Below are positions 1 through 7,581 of a DNA stretch of 32,814 nucleotides, in pieces. This DNA comes from Clostridia bacterium. Lineage in GTDB: Bacteria; Bacillota; Clostridia; TANB77; CAG-508. Below the pieces are notes generated by a model. That model was not told the origin of the DNA. It did not search any database and saw only the letters and a program-made list of their open reading frames with translations. The DNA is taken from NCBI GenBank assembly GCA_017937285.1, contig JAGBDU010000045.1, positions 1 to 32,814 on the forward strand, in the 5' to 3' direction. The translations under genes were made by a program, and so were the position numbers. The stretch's first letter is position 1, and each line of letters starts with the position of its first letter.

Positions 1-458
1 ATTATTCCTTCTACTGTCATTATATTATCTTTTGCCATTATTTGGCTTGAATATTTTCCATTTTCATATTTTTCGTACATTTTTAAATTTGTTGGTTTGT
101 TTGTTACATCTAATGTTATGGTGTAATCTACTGCTACTTCGCTACCTCTTGCATCTAATTGTAACAATAATTTTCCACTTGTTCCTGGAGCTATTCTTTT
201 TGTAGTTACATTATTTGCTGTATTCATTGTTTCTTCTAAATTTACTGTTGTAAATTGCTCTGTTCGACCATTTACTTTAAAGCTCCATTTTGCTACTGTT
301 GCCGTTCCATTTCCTGTTAAAGTTGTTTTGTATTTTGAATATGCATAATAACCAAATATTGAAGATAACAATATTGCAAGTATTAATAAAATTACTACAA
401 TATAACTTTTTTTGCTTTTAGTTGTTGTTTGTTCGCTTTTTATTTTTTGCCCATTCAT
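1..458 (-). CDS. TasA/CalY-like surface protein, 5' part (partial)
   Basis: The gene starts at the ATG at 456-458 behind a clear AAGGAGG-type site (complement of 463-469) and runs off the left edge, so about 152 N-terminal residues are visible. The protein begins with a polar, Lys/Thr-rich stretch (MNGQKIKSEQTTTKSKK), then one hydrophobic segment (YIVVILLILAILLSS, about residues 19-35) followed by FGYYAYSKYKTTLTG. The remainder is beta-rich with no cysteines (VAKWSFKVNG, RIAPGTSGKLLLQLDARG). Such a hydrophobic segment followed by a Tyr/Ser/Thr-rich beta domain is typical of SipW-dependent TasA/CalY (camelysin-type) matrix or surface proteins, so export and a cell-surface role are likely. The family call rests on architecture only. 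A SipW-type signal peptidase gene is not visible; it could lie beyond the edge. Confidence 0.6.
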   Translation of the reverse strand, partial: MNGQKIKSEQTTTKSKKSYIVVILLILAILLSSIFGYYAYSKYKTTLTGNGTATVAKWSFKVNGRTEQFTTVNLEETMNTANNVTTKRIAPGTSGKLLLQLDARGSEVAVDYTITLDVTNKPTNLKMYEKYENGKYSSQIMAKDNIMTVEGI

Positions 459-624
459 ACGTTCCTCCTTGATATTTTTCATCATCTGTTTTTTTACAAA
501 TATTAAAGTTATTTATATTTGCATATTTGCATAATAACTTTTACTATTTATCTAACTTTTCTCCTCAATTTTATACATATTTTTTTTATTTGTCAATGGC
601 ATCTTTTTACATTTTTCGACTTTT

Positions 625-687
625 CGGGGACGGAGAATTTTGGGGACGGAGATTTCGGGGACGGAGATTTCGGGGACGGAGATTTTT
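625..687. repeat. Tandem GGGGACGGAGA repeat, four units
   Basis: Four head-to-tail units of GGGGACGGAGATTTC (15-17 bp, the first with an AA variant) stand out as G-rich DNA in an AT-rich gap. The same unit recurs at 25835-25890, so this is a dispersed intergenic repeat family. Confidence 0.85.
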
Positions 688-858
688 TATCTTTTCTTCA
701 TTCTCTGCTAAATTATAAGCAAGCAATTAATCTCCCCGCTACATGCAGTAAGCTGTAACGCCCCGTTCCCTTTTGGCAAATATTTTTATTGCAAATTAAA
801 GTATATCATACTATATTACTTATGTTGTTTATACATATACCATAATTTTATTTTGCAA

Positions 859-905
859 TTTTATAATATAATCCCCTTGGAACGGCTCACTTTTGCTGTA
901 AATTG
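859..905. repeat. Solo inverted-end sequence of the MITE-like family
   Basis: The core TTATAATATAATCCCCTTGG followed by AACGGCT matches the right terminal inverted repeat of the element at 6151-6509 (TTATAATATAATTCCTTTGG, then AACGGCT). It continues into a CTGTAAA tail like that element's outer end. No complete partner end is obvious; a degraded one may lie near 750-770. Confidence 0.55.
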
Positions 906-911
906 TAAAAA

Positions 912-940
912 ATAAGAAGATAGTTATCCTATCTTCTTAT
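912..940 (-). terminator. Terminator downstream of veg
   Basis: ATAAGAAGATA (912-922) and TATCTTCTTAT (930-940) form a perfect 11-bp stem with a 7-nt loop. Read on the minus strand it is followed by a T-run, and it lies 16 bp past the veg stop codon. Confidence 0.8.
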
Positions 941-955
941 AAAAAATATATATAA

Positions 956-1255
956 TTAACTTAATTTCCTTCTTCTCTTTTTTTCCTCTACTACTTCTGG
1001 CATTAATGGTGTATAATCTTTTCCATTAAACACTTCCATTTCTATTGTTCTTGTTAAAACATCTGTATAACTATATGTTACGTTTCTGTCATTATCATCA
1101 TATTTTATTATAAAAATATTTTGATATGTTTTTTCTATCGTAGCTTGTTTCTCGAATAATTTACTCCTTCCTAGAGAACCTTTGACAATTATTTTCTGTC
1201 CTACATTTTCTCCAATATCTGCTCTTATACTTGTTATATCATTTTTGCAAATCAT
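956..1255 (-). CDS. veg: Veg protein (biofilm-associated, Veg/DUF1021 family)
   Basis: A 99-residue protein with the Veg pattern: an N-terminal helix (ITSIRADIGENVGQKIIVKG), then SLGRSKLFEKQATIEKTYQNIF, and the family signature VTYSYTDVLTRTIEME. It carries a basic tail (EKKRRRKLS) that extends past the roughly 86 residues of B. subtilis Veg. Veg is a small cytoplasmic protein reported in Bacillus to promote biofilm matrix gene expression; its biochemistry is unclear. The gene directly follows yabG, the same order as in Bacillus, which supports the call. It has its own near-perfect sigma-A promoter (1285-1313), an AGGTG site just upstream of the ATG, and its own terminator, so it is probably a strongly expressed single-gene transcript. 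Confidence 0.92.
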   Translation of the reverse strand: MICKNDITSIRADIGENVGQKIIVKGSLGRSKLFEKQATIEKTYQNIFIIKYDDNDRNVTYSYTDVLTRTIEMEVFNGKDYTPLMPEVVEEKKRRRKLS

Positions 1256-1284
1256 TTAATCACCTACTTCATTATTCTACAAAA

Positions 1285-1313
1285 ATTATAGCACCCCTAA
1301 AAAAAATTGTCAA
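1285..1313 (-). promoter_or_regulatory. Consensus sigma-A promoter of veg
   Basis: On the minus strand, TTGACA (1308-1313) and TATAAT (1285-1290) are separated by exactly 17 bp. This is a perfect match to consensus. The veg promoter of Bacillus is likewise known as an unusually strong constitutive promoter. Confidence 0.9.
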
Positions 1314-1412
1314 AACGTGTTTTTTTTTGTAAAATCCTTGAATATACTGTCTTTTTAACATTTTTTAATGATTTTTAAAAAATATCACATTTACATTACA
1401 ATTTTGTTACAA

Positions 1413-1763
1413 TTATATTACAATTTTCTTTCCTCTTGCTCCAATACCACTTATTGCTTTTCTTCCATTTCTTATTTTTCCCTCTAAATCGGACATCATT
1501 ATCAGTTTGTTTTGATTTGTTGTTGATATTTCTTCTGCTACAGTTAATGGATCCATAAAATCTATTAATATTCTTGCAGGTGATGATGCAAAATTTGCTC
1601 CTGCTGAAATTAAAGCTTCATAGTAGCTCTGACATGCTCCTGCAAAAATTATAAGCTCACTATTATTTGAATTCCACATTCTTGCCTCATTAACTGTTTT
1701 TGCAAAATACCTAGAATTTCTATAATTATTTATATCATTATAATTTTTACCATTTTTTATCAT
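1413..1763 (-). CDS. yabG: YabG sporulation protease, C-terminal part (frameshifted)
   Basis: These 116 residues match the C-terminal half of YabG, the peptidase (family U57) that trims spore coat and related proteins late in sporulation. Recognisable segments are NDINNYRNSRYFAKTVNEAR, LIIFAGACQSYYEALISAGA, NFASSPARI, and the final GIGARGKKI (GIETRG in Bacillus). The reading frame lies one base off from the upstream half, which stops at 1768. The ATG at 1761-1763 has no clear ribosome binding site, so this piece is probably not made independently. Removing one base at 1776 would fuse the two halves into a protein of about 264 residues, close to the usual 270-290. It could be a decayed gene, a sequencing or assembly error, or a frameshifted product. 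Confidence 0.85.
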   Translation of the reverse strand: MIKNGKNYNDINNYRNSRYFAKTVNEARMWNSNNSELIIFAGACQSYYEALISAGANFASSPARILIDFMDPLTVAEEISTTNQNKLIMMSDLEGKIRNGRKAISGIGARGKKIVI

Positions 1764-1767
1764 ACCA

Positions 1768-2205
1768 TCATGACCGAGTAATTACTAATATATCGGGTCT
1801 GTATCTTTGTAATAAGTTTCGTACAACTATTGGTTGTCTAAATTCCATTACATGCCTAACTACATAATTTAAGCCTCTCTTTTTATAATATTTTTCTGTT
1901 TTTTCGCTATATGTTTTGTCCCCATCTAAATGCAATATTTTTCCATATTTTGTTATCTTTCTATTATCTCTAGAATCTATACTTTCTATTCTTGCTTCTA
2001 TTTTTCTTAAATTTTCTTTTATTCTATTTTGATTTGGAAAGTCTAAGTCATCAATTGGTGCATCTGCTTCAATTCTTATAGTTACACCTTTTAAAATTGC
2101 TATTTTTCCTCTCTTTTTCGATTCTATAATTTTTTCTACATAAAATAAAATATCATTCTGATACGAATTTCTTGAAACAATATCACCTTTTTTTATTCTT
2201 TTCAT
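1768..2205 (-). CDS. yabG: YabG sporulation protease, N-terminal part (frameshifted)
   Basis: The N-terminal half of YabG, about 145 residues. The start is chosen at the ATG at 2203-2205 (MKRIKKGDIVSRNSYQ), because GGAGG lies just upstream and this matches the family N-terminus (GDMVARKSYQ in Bacillus); the frame is open further upstream to 2316 but without family similarity. Conserved segments include KILHLDGDKTY and QRYRPDILVIT. In relatives the text continues ITGHD, but here the frame reads ITRS and stops at TGA (1768-1770). Shifting by one base at 1776 restores GHDGMIKNGKNY and the rest of the protein. The gene lies upstream of veg as in Bacillus. A possible sigma-K-type promoter is noted at 2237-2263. 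Confidence 0.85.
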   Translation of the reverse strand: MKRIKKGDIVSRNSYQNDILFYVEKIIESKKRGKIAILKGVTIRIEADAPIDDLDFPNQNRIKENLRKIEARIESIDSRDNRKITKYGKILHLDGDKTYSEKTEKYYKKRGLNYVVRHVMEFRQPIVVRNLLQRYRPDILVITRS

Positions 2206-2236
2206 ATAAATTCCTCCAAAATATGTCAGATTATTA

Positions 2237-2263
2237 TATAATATGATATTTTTCGATTTTAGT
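2237..2263 (-). promoter_or_regulatory. Possible sigma-K promoter of yabG
   Basis: On the minus strand CATATTATA (2237-2245) fits the CATAnnnTA form of a sigma-K -10 element, with an AC dinucleotide 16 bp upstream (2262-2263). yabG is sigma-K dependent in B. subtilis. In DNA this AT-rich the match is weak evidence. Confidence 0.3.
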
Positions 2264-2353
2264 GATATTTTTGATTTTTTATGTAGAATGTGTTTAATAA
2301 TTTTCATGAAAAGCACTGTTCTCTAAATAATGAGTGCGATGGGTTACATAAGT

Positions 2354-2382
2354 TTGACTTTTCGGTAGAACTTTGGTACAAT
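2354..2382 (+). promoter_or_regulatory. Sigma-A promoter of the 41-codon gene
   Basis: TTGACT (2354-2359) and TACAAT (2377-2382) are 17 bp apart, an almost perfect sigma-A promoter. It points to the small open reading frame that begins 30 bp downstream. Confidence 0.8.
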
Positions 2383-2411
2383 ATTTTTATACAACGAAAG
2401 GGGGATTTCTC

Positions 2412-2537
2412 ATGTTTGAACGAAGACTATGGTATTTTTTGCGGCTACTTGCAAAAGCCACAGTCCTGACTGTCCTAATATGCACTTTAGTCATATTGTG
2501 GACCCTGTTCAACCTCGGATTAATTTTCCATGTTTGA
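2412..2537 (+). CDS. Small single-span membrane protein, 41 residues, unrecognised
   Basis: An ATG at 2412 opens a 41-codon frame ending in TGA at 2535-2537. It starts MFERRLWYFLRLLAKATVLT and continues with a hydrophobic stretch (VLICTLVILWTLFNLGLIF) to a short C-terminus. The positive N-terminus and about 22-residue hydrophobic core predict one membrane span with the N-terminus inside. The frame has its own near-consensus promoter, a GAAAGGGGG ribosome site 7 bp before the ATG, and a strong terminator immediately after the stop, so it looks like a real gene. Codon choice is unlike its neighbours (GCC, CTG, GTC, CTC, CGG), which hints at foreign origin. I do not recognise the family. A small peptide toxin or a regulatory membrane peptide is possible but unproven. 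Confidence 0.65.
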   Translation: MFERRLWYFLRLLAKATVLTVLICTLVILWTLFNLGLIFHV

Positions 2538-2545
2538 ACAACTTT

Positions 2546-2580
2546 AAACTCAAAGAGATATTATCTCTTTGAGTTTTTTT
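2546..2580 (+). terminator. Strong terminator after the 41-codon gene
   Basis: AAACTCAAAGAGATA (2546-2560) and TATCTCTTTGAGTTT (2562-2576) are perfect inverse complements (15 bp), followed by a T-run on the plus strand. It abuts the dnaE stop codon at 2580 and may also stop dnaE transcripts arriving from the right. Confidence 0.9.
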
Positions 2581-5500
2581 TAGTTTTTCACACTTACTTT
2601 ATCATATCCCGCAATCTGCCTAAATTCATTAAAAATCTCATCATTTATAAAAATTCCACCAGACATTACAGAGCTATCTCCATTTATAATTTTTACGGCA
2701 ATATTATTTCTATCTCCTGCAAAAAACTTTATTGCACCTCTTAATTTTTCTTTTTGCGCTTCTGTTATATCTGTTATATCAATTTCTAAAATTCTTGAAT
2801 TTTTAGCTCCAAATTTAGTTATTCGGCTTGCTACAATTTTTGTATCTTCATCTTCTCGTATACTTAATCTACCTTCTACTAATACAATATTATCTTCAAT
2901 TAATACATCTGAACAATTTAAATAGCAATTTTCAAAAACTATTATTTCGCAAGATCCATACAAATCTTCAATTGTTACAAATGCCATTATTTTATTTGTT
3001 TTAGTATATTTCTTTTTTATGCTACTAATGATTCCTGCAAATTTTACATTTTGACCGTCTTTTAATATTGTTTTTCCTGTTTCTAGCTCTTCTTCTTTGG
3101 CTTCTATCATTTTTAATGTATTTATATTTGTTTGACATTCTATTTCAGTTCTTATTGATTCAAGTGGATGCCCTGTTATATATAGCCCTAACATTTCTTT
3201 TTCCATTGATAATAGCTCTTTTTCGGAGTACTCTTCTAATATTGTATAATTATATTTTATTTTATCTAGATCTTCTTCATTATCTCCTCCAATATCAAAC
3301 ATTGTAATTTGTCCTTTGAAACTGTGTTTTGATGCTGTATTTATGCTATCTACTATATCTTCAAATGACGCAAGTAAAGTTGCTCTTGTTTGATTAAATT
3401 CATCCATTGCTCCAGATTTTATTAAACTTTCTATGCACTTTTTATTAACAGAATCATTTTGCATTCTTTCACAAAAATCTGCTAAATCTTTAAATTTACC
3501 ATTTTCTTCTCTGTTTTTTACTATTGCATCTAATACTGCTAACCCTACGTTTTTTATACTTCCTAAACCAAATCTTATTTTTCCATCTTCTACCGTAAAT
3601 TTAGTAAAACTTTTATTTATTTCTGGTTTTAAAATTTGTATTTTTAATCTTTTACATTCGTCTACATATAGTGGAACTTTATCTAGATTTCCTAAAAAGC
3701 TATTTAGTGTTGCTGCCATAAATTCTGCTGGATAATAGGCTTTTAAATATGCTGTTCTATATGATACTACTGCATATGCTGCAGCATGGGATTTATTAAA
3801 TGCATATTTTGCAAATTCTGCCATTTCATCAAATATTTTATTTGCAGATTCTTCATCAATTCCATTTCTAACACAACCTGGTATTATTACATTTCCTTCT
3901 TCATCTAATTGTCCATGTATAAAATATTCTCGCTCTTTTGCCATTACATCTAACTTTTTCTTACCCATTGCTCTTCTTACTAGATCAGCTCTACCTAGTG
4001 AATATCCTGCAAGTTCTCGTACTATTTGCATTACTTGCTCTTGGTAAACCATACAACCATATGTTACTTTTAGTATTGGCTTTAATGCTGGATGTGTATA
4101 TACGGCATTTTCTGGGTCTTTTTTATTTGCTATATATCTTGGAATTTGATCCATTGGACCTGGACGATATAATGAAACTCCAGCTATTATATCTTCTAAG
4201 CAGTCTGGTTTAAGCTCTTTCATAAAATTTGTTATACCTTGGCTTTCAAATTGAAATATTCCAATACTATCTCCATCTTGCCATAATTTATATACTTTAG
4301 GGTCATTCATATCTTTGTCATATTCTACATCTATTCCTCTATTTTGTTTTACTAAATTTATTGTATCTTGAATAACAGTTAAAGTTCTAAGTCCCAAAAA
4401 GTCCATTTTTAGTAAACCTAGCTCTTCTAATGTTGTCATTATAAATTGTGTTGAAATTAAATTATCTCTAACATATAGTGGAACATATGTATCTACTGGG
4501 TCTTTTGTTATAACTATTCCGCAAGCATGTGTTGATGCTTGTCTTGGAAGTCCTTCTAGCCCCATTGCTATATCTAATAATTTGCGAATTTCTTCATCGC
4601 CTTCATATAAATCATTTAGCTCTTTATTTTGCTCTAGTGCTTTTTTTATTGTAATGTGAACTTCATTTGGAATCATTTTAGCAAGCTTATCTGTTTCAGC
4701 ATATGGAACATCTAGAGCTCTACCTACATCACGAATTACCATTCTTGCAGACATTGTTCCAAAAGTTATAATTTGTGATACATGGTCATGCCCATATTTT
4801 CTTGCAACATAATCAATTACTTCTTGTCTTCTTTCATAGCAAAAGTCAACGTCGAAATCTGGCATGCTTATTCTTTCTGGGTTTAAGAATCTTTCGAAAA
4901 TTAAATTATATTTTATTGGATCTATGTCTGTAATTCCTATTGAGTATGCAACTATTGAACCTGCGCCAGATCCACGCCCTGGCCCTACTGGAATTCCTTG
5001 TGATTTTGCATAATTTATGTAGTCCCATACAATAAGAAAGTAATCTACATATCCCATCTTTTTTATTACTGATAATTCATATGACTCTCTATCTAAAATT
5101 TCTTGTGGAATGTCATTTCCATATCTTTTTTTCATTCCATCACTACTTAGTTTTCTTAAATAATCATAATGTGTTTCAAATTCTGGTGGAACATCGTAAT
5201 TTGGAAGTATTGTATTTCCAAATTCAAATTCTACATTACATTTTTCTGCTATTTTTACTGTGTTTTCTAGTACTTCTGGAATATTTGAAAAATATTCTTC
5301 CATTTCTTCTGGTGATTTTATATAAAAATCATTTATCGAAAATGACATTCTATCTTCATCTGTCATTCTCTTTCCTGTTTGTACACATAGTAAAACTTCG
5401 TGGTTATAGTAATCTTCTTTTTTTAGATAGTGAGCATCATTTGTTGCTATTAGTGGTATATCTAATTTTCTGGCTAATGTAATTAATTTTTGATTTACTA

Positions 5501-6050
5501 GTGCTTGCTCTCTTAATGAATTTGCTTGTACCTCCAAATAATAGTCTTCTCCAAATAAATTTTTAAACCACATTGCTGTTTCTTCTGCTTTTTGCATATC
5601 TTCTTTTAATATTGATTGTGCCACTTCTCCTGCTAAACAAGCGCTACAACATATTAAATCTTCATGATATTTTTCTAATATTTCTTTATCTATTCTTGGT
5701 TTATAATAATATCCATCTATAAATCCTAGTGAAACTAATTTTGATAGATTTTTATAGCCATTATTATTTTTTGCAAGTAATATTAAATGATTATATTTGT
5801 TATCTATATTTGGCTCTTTATCAAATCTTGTTCTTGGAGCAACATATACTTCACATCCAATAATTGGTTTTACCCCATTTGCCTTACATGCTTTGTAAAA
5901 GTCAATTACACCAAACATTACACCGTGGTCTGTTATTGCTATTGAATCCATACCTAGCTCTTTAGCTCTTACAGGTAAATCTTTTATTCTGTTTGCTCCA
6001 TCTAATAAACTAAATTCGCTGTGAACATGTAAATGAACAAATTTTGACAT
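2580..6050 (-). CDS. dnaE: DNA polymerase III subunit alpha (DnaE)
   Basis: A full-length 1156-residue C-family replicative polymerase. An N-terminal PHP domain begins HLHVHSEFSLLDGANRI and includes ITDHGVMFG. The polymerase core carries two catalytic aspartates in PDFDVDFCYERR (about residue 400) and a third in LKMDFLGLRTLT (about residue 555), equivalent to D401/D403/D555 of E. coli. The fingers segment GYSLGRADLVRRAMGKK is intact. The C-terminal part has a helix-hairpin region and an OB fold (NVKFAGIISSIKKK, about residue 1000 on). In Firmicutes a DnaE of this type works beside PolC, extending primers at the fork. It starts at an ATG with GGAGG 7 bp upstream and has its own sigma-A promoter. 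Confidence 0.97.
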   Translation of the reverse strand: MSKFVHLHVHSEFSLLDGANRIKDLPVRAKELGMDSIAITDHGVMFGVIDFYKACKANGVKPIIGCEVYVAPRTRFDKEPNIDNKYNHLILLAKNNNGYKNLSKLVSLGFIDGYYYKPRIDKEILEKYHEDLICCSACLAGEVAQSILKEDMQKAEETAMWFKNLFGEDYYLEVQANSLREQALVNQKLITLARKLDIPLIATNDAHYLKKEDYYNHEVLLCVQTGKRMTDEDRMSFSINDFYIKSPEEMEEYFSNIPEVLENTVKIAEKCNVEFEFGNTILPNYDVPPEFETHYDYLRKLSSDGMKKRYGNDIPQEILDRESYELSVIKKMGYVDYFLIVWDYINYAKSQGIPVGPGRGSGAGSIVAYSIGITDIDPIKYNLIFERFLNPERISMPDFDVDFCYERRQEVIDYVARKYGHDHVSQIITFGTMSARMVIRDVGRALDVPYAETDKLAKMIPNEVHITIKKALEQNKELNDLYEGDEEIRKLLDIAMGLEGLPRQASTHACGIVITKDPVDTYVPLYVRDNLISTQFIMTTLEELGLLKMDFLGLRTLTVIQDTINLVKQNRGIDVEYDKDMNDPKVYKLWQDGDSIGIFQFESQGITNFMKELKPDCLEDIIAGVSLYRPGPMDQIPRYIANKKDPENAVYTHPALKPILKVTYGCMVYQEQVMQIVRELAGYSLGRADLVRRAMGKKKLDVMAKEREYFIHGQLDEEGNVIIPGCVRNGIDEESANKIFDEMAEFAKYAFNKSHAAAYAVVSYRTAYLKAYYPAEFMAATLNSFLGNLDKVPLYVDECKRLKIQILKPEINKSFTKFTVEDGKIRFGLGSIKNVGLAVLDAIVKNREENGKFKDLADFCERMQNDSVNKKCIESLIKSGAMDEFNQTRATLLASFEDIVDSINTASKHSFKGQITMFDIGGDNEEDLDKIKYNYTILEEYSEKELLSMEKEMLGLYITGHPLESIRTEIECQTNINTLKMIEAKEEELETGKTILKDGQNVKFAGIISSIKKKYTKTNKIMAFVTIEDLYGSCEIIVFENCYLNCSDVLIEDNIVLVEGRLSIREDEDTKIVASRITKFGAKNSRILEIDITDITEAQKEKLRGAIKFFAGDRNNIAVKIINGDSSVMSGGIFINDEIFNEFRQIAGYDKVSVKN

Positions 6051-6082
6051 TTAAGCTTCCTCCATAACTCTTTATTTTTGAC

Positions 6083-6111
6083 ATTTTATCACCTTGTGGC
6101 AAGATTTTCAA
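6083..6111 (-). promoter_or_regulatory. Sigma-A promoter of dnaE
   Basis: On the minus strand TTGAAA (6106-6111) and TAAAAT (6083-6088) are 17 bp apart, 33 bp upstream of the dnaE start codon. Confidence 0.65.
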
Positions 6112-6143
6112 TATTTATTTTGAATTAAACTTTAGTTAATATC

Positions 6144-6516
6144 TTTAATCGTTACAGTTCAGGTGCCTTAGGATAAGCCGTTCAAAGGAATATAAATATA
6201 ATTTTCAAATATTAATGTGTGACTGGAATAATTTTATAAATTCTTAGCGAGATTTAGGGGGATGTTCGTGGCTTTTCTACTTTGGAGTTACTATTCACAG
6301 TCATTTTTTAGAGTAGTGGAAAAGGGATTATATTATAAAAAATGTAATGACGCGCAGTTTGGGAGCCATAGAACCTCACTGCCAGCCATTATTTTAAAGC
6401 ACTTACTTATTCATATATTAAAACTTTAGCCTGCCGACCAGTAAGGAACGGAATTTTTTATAATATAATTCCTTTGGAACGGCTTATTTTAAGGCACTGA
6501 ACTGTAAACTTTAATC
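6144..6516. mobile_element. MITE-like element, 359 bp with 7-bp target duplication
   Basis: The element spans 6151-6509 and is flanked flush by the direct repeat TTTAATC (6144-6150 and 6510-6516). Its ends are inverted repeats of about 55 bp: the left begins GTTACAGTTCAGGTGCCTTA, and the complement of the right end begins GTTTACAGTTCAGTGCCTTA. Both continue into a conserved ATAAGCCGTTC(C)AAAGGAAT core. It has no coding capacity, so any transposase would act in trans. The interior contains a segment (6318-6405) that recurs alone at 8449-8546, and a further inward-facing copy of the end core, so it may be a nest of related elements. Related ends occur at 859-905, 6531-6560 and 32673-32814. Confidence 0.75.
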
Positions 6517-6573
6517 TGTAGAGTAGTCTTGAAATAAGCCGTTAAACTGGAATATAAATTTCAAATAACGTAC
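6517..6573. repeat. Extra MITE-end fragment upstream of the RluA-type gene
   Basis: AAATAAGCCGTTAAACTGGA followed by ATATAAATTTC (6532-6562) resembles the left end core of the neighbouring element in the same orientation. It stops just short of the -35 box at 6574, so the promoter lies at the edge of repeat DNA. Confidence 0.5.
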
Positions 6574-6602
6574 TTGAAAAAATAATTTTTTCCTTATATA
6601 AT
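6574..6602 (+). promoter_or_regulatory. Sigma-A promoter placing the start at the ATG
   Basis: TTGAAA (6574-6579) and TATAAT (6597-6602) are 17 bp apart. The expected transcription start, about 7 bp after the -10 box, coincides with the A of the ATG at 6609. The transcript would therefore be leaderless. Confidence 0.7.
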
Positions 6603-6608
6603 ATTTCT

Positions 6609-7490
6609 ATGAAAAATTTAAAAGTAACTGAAAAATATAATAATAAAAAATTAATCAAATTTCTTTTAGATAATATTGATGGACTATCTACTTCAACAAT
6701 ATACAAAACATTAAGAAAAAAAGATGTTAAAATTAATGATAAAAGAACTTCTGAAAATTGTCTGTTACGAACAGGAGATGATATAAAAATATATTTACCA
6801 GATAATTTGCAAAAAAAGGACTTAAATATTCCTATAATTTTTGAAGATGATAATATTGTTATTTTTAATAAGCCTATTGGAGTTGAAGTTACTGGTGAAA
6901 ATTCGCTTTCTAGTTATGCAAAAAAGCTATTTTCAAACAATATTAATAAATTTATAGAGCCTTGTCATAGATTAGATAGAAACACATCAGGTCTTGTATT
7001 GTTTGCTAGAAATCAAACTAGCTTAAACATATTACTTGATGCTTTTAAAAATCACTTAATAGAAAAACACTACATATGTGTTGTATATGGCATTCCTAGA
7101 AAAAAATCTGAAAGATTAGAATCTTATTTATTTAAAGATTCTAAAAAATCTATGGTATATATTTCTGATAATCTTAAACCAGGTTATCAAAAAATTATTA
7201 CATCATATAGAATATTAAAAATAAATCAAACAAAAAATATAAGTTTGCTAGATATAACTTTAGAAACAGGAAAAACTCATCAAATAAGAGCTCATCTAGC
7301 ACATATTGGGTGTCCTATCATAGGTGATGGAAAATATGGAATAAATAAAATTAATAAAATTTTTAAATTAAAAACACAAGCTTTATCTAGCTATAGCCTT
7401 ACATTTAAAATTACATCTGATAATCAATTATCTTATTTAAATGGTATAACCATAAAACAAAACCAAGTTCCATTTATGAATTTATTATAA
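6609..7490 (+). CDS. RluA-family 23S rRNA/tRNA pseudouridine synthase
   Basis: A 293-residue pseudouridine synthase of the RluA/RluC/RluD family, which isomerises uridines in rRNA or tRNA. Residues about 12-60 form an S4 RNA-binding domain (STIYKTLRKKDVKINDKRTS). The catalytic domain follows, with motif I IFNKPIGVEV and the active-site motif CHRLDRNTSGLVLFA (catalytic Asp123). Motif LETGKTHQIRAHLAHIGCPI and the closing GDGKYG are also intact. Length is normal for the family. There is no Shine-Dalgarno sequence, and the promoter places the transcription start at the ATG. A later start is unlikely because the S4 domain begins at once. The exact target uridine cannot be read from the sequence. 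The neighbour downstream on the same strand is ytxC. Confidence 0.92.
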   Translation: MKNLKVTEKYNNKKLIKFLLDNIDGLSTSTIYKTLRKKDVKINDKRTSENCLLRTGDDIKIYLPDNLQKKDLNIPIIFEDDNIVIFNKPIGVEVTGENSLSSYAKKLFSNNINKFIEPCHRLDRNTSGLVLFARNQTSLNILLDAFKNHLIEKHYICVVYGIPRKKSERLESYLFKDSKKSMVYISDNLKPGYQKIITSYRILKINQTKNISLLDITLETGKTHQIRAHLAHIGCPIIGDGKYGINKINKIFKLKTQALSSYSLTFKITSDNQLSYLNGITIKQNQVPFMNLL

Positions 7491-7581
7491 AACAAGTTTC
7501 AAAAAAGCTTATTTCTGAATAAAATATGTATATCAAAATATTTTTTTGTGAATACTATATTTGTTTTAGAAAGGAGCTTTT

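Larger units (their letters stand above)
459..955. other. 497-bp gap with repeats, no gene seen
   Basis: I see no credible coding region. Short plus-strand reading frames here simply translate the G-rich repeat. From left to right it holds the ribosome binding site of the surface-protein gene, AT-rich DNA, a four-unit GGGGACGGAGA repeat (625-687), a MITE-end-like sequence (about 859-905), and the veg terminator (912-940). Confidence 0.7.

Noticed and set aside
519..758. Two overlapping small plus-strand frames with GDGDFGDGDF-like text
   Set aside because: They translate the GGGGACGGAGA repeat and have no ribosome site; a similar frame arises at the other repeat copy (25775-25975).
1396..1428. 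Three 11-bp TTACAATT-type direct repeats at the yabG end
   Set aside because: Short and AT-rich; likely slippage with no sign of function, and no regulator to match.
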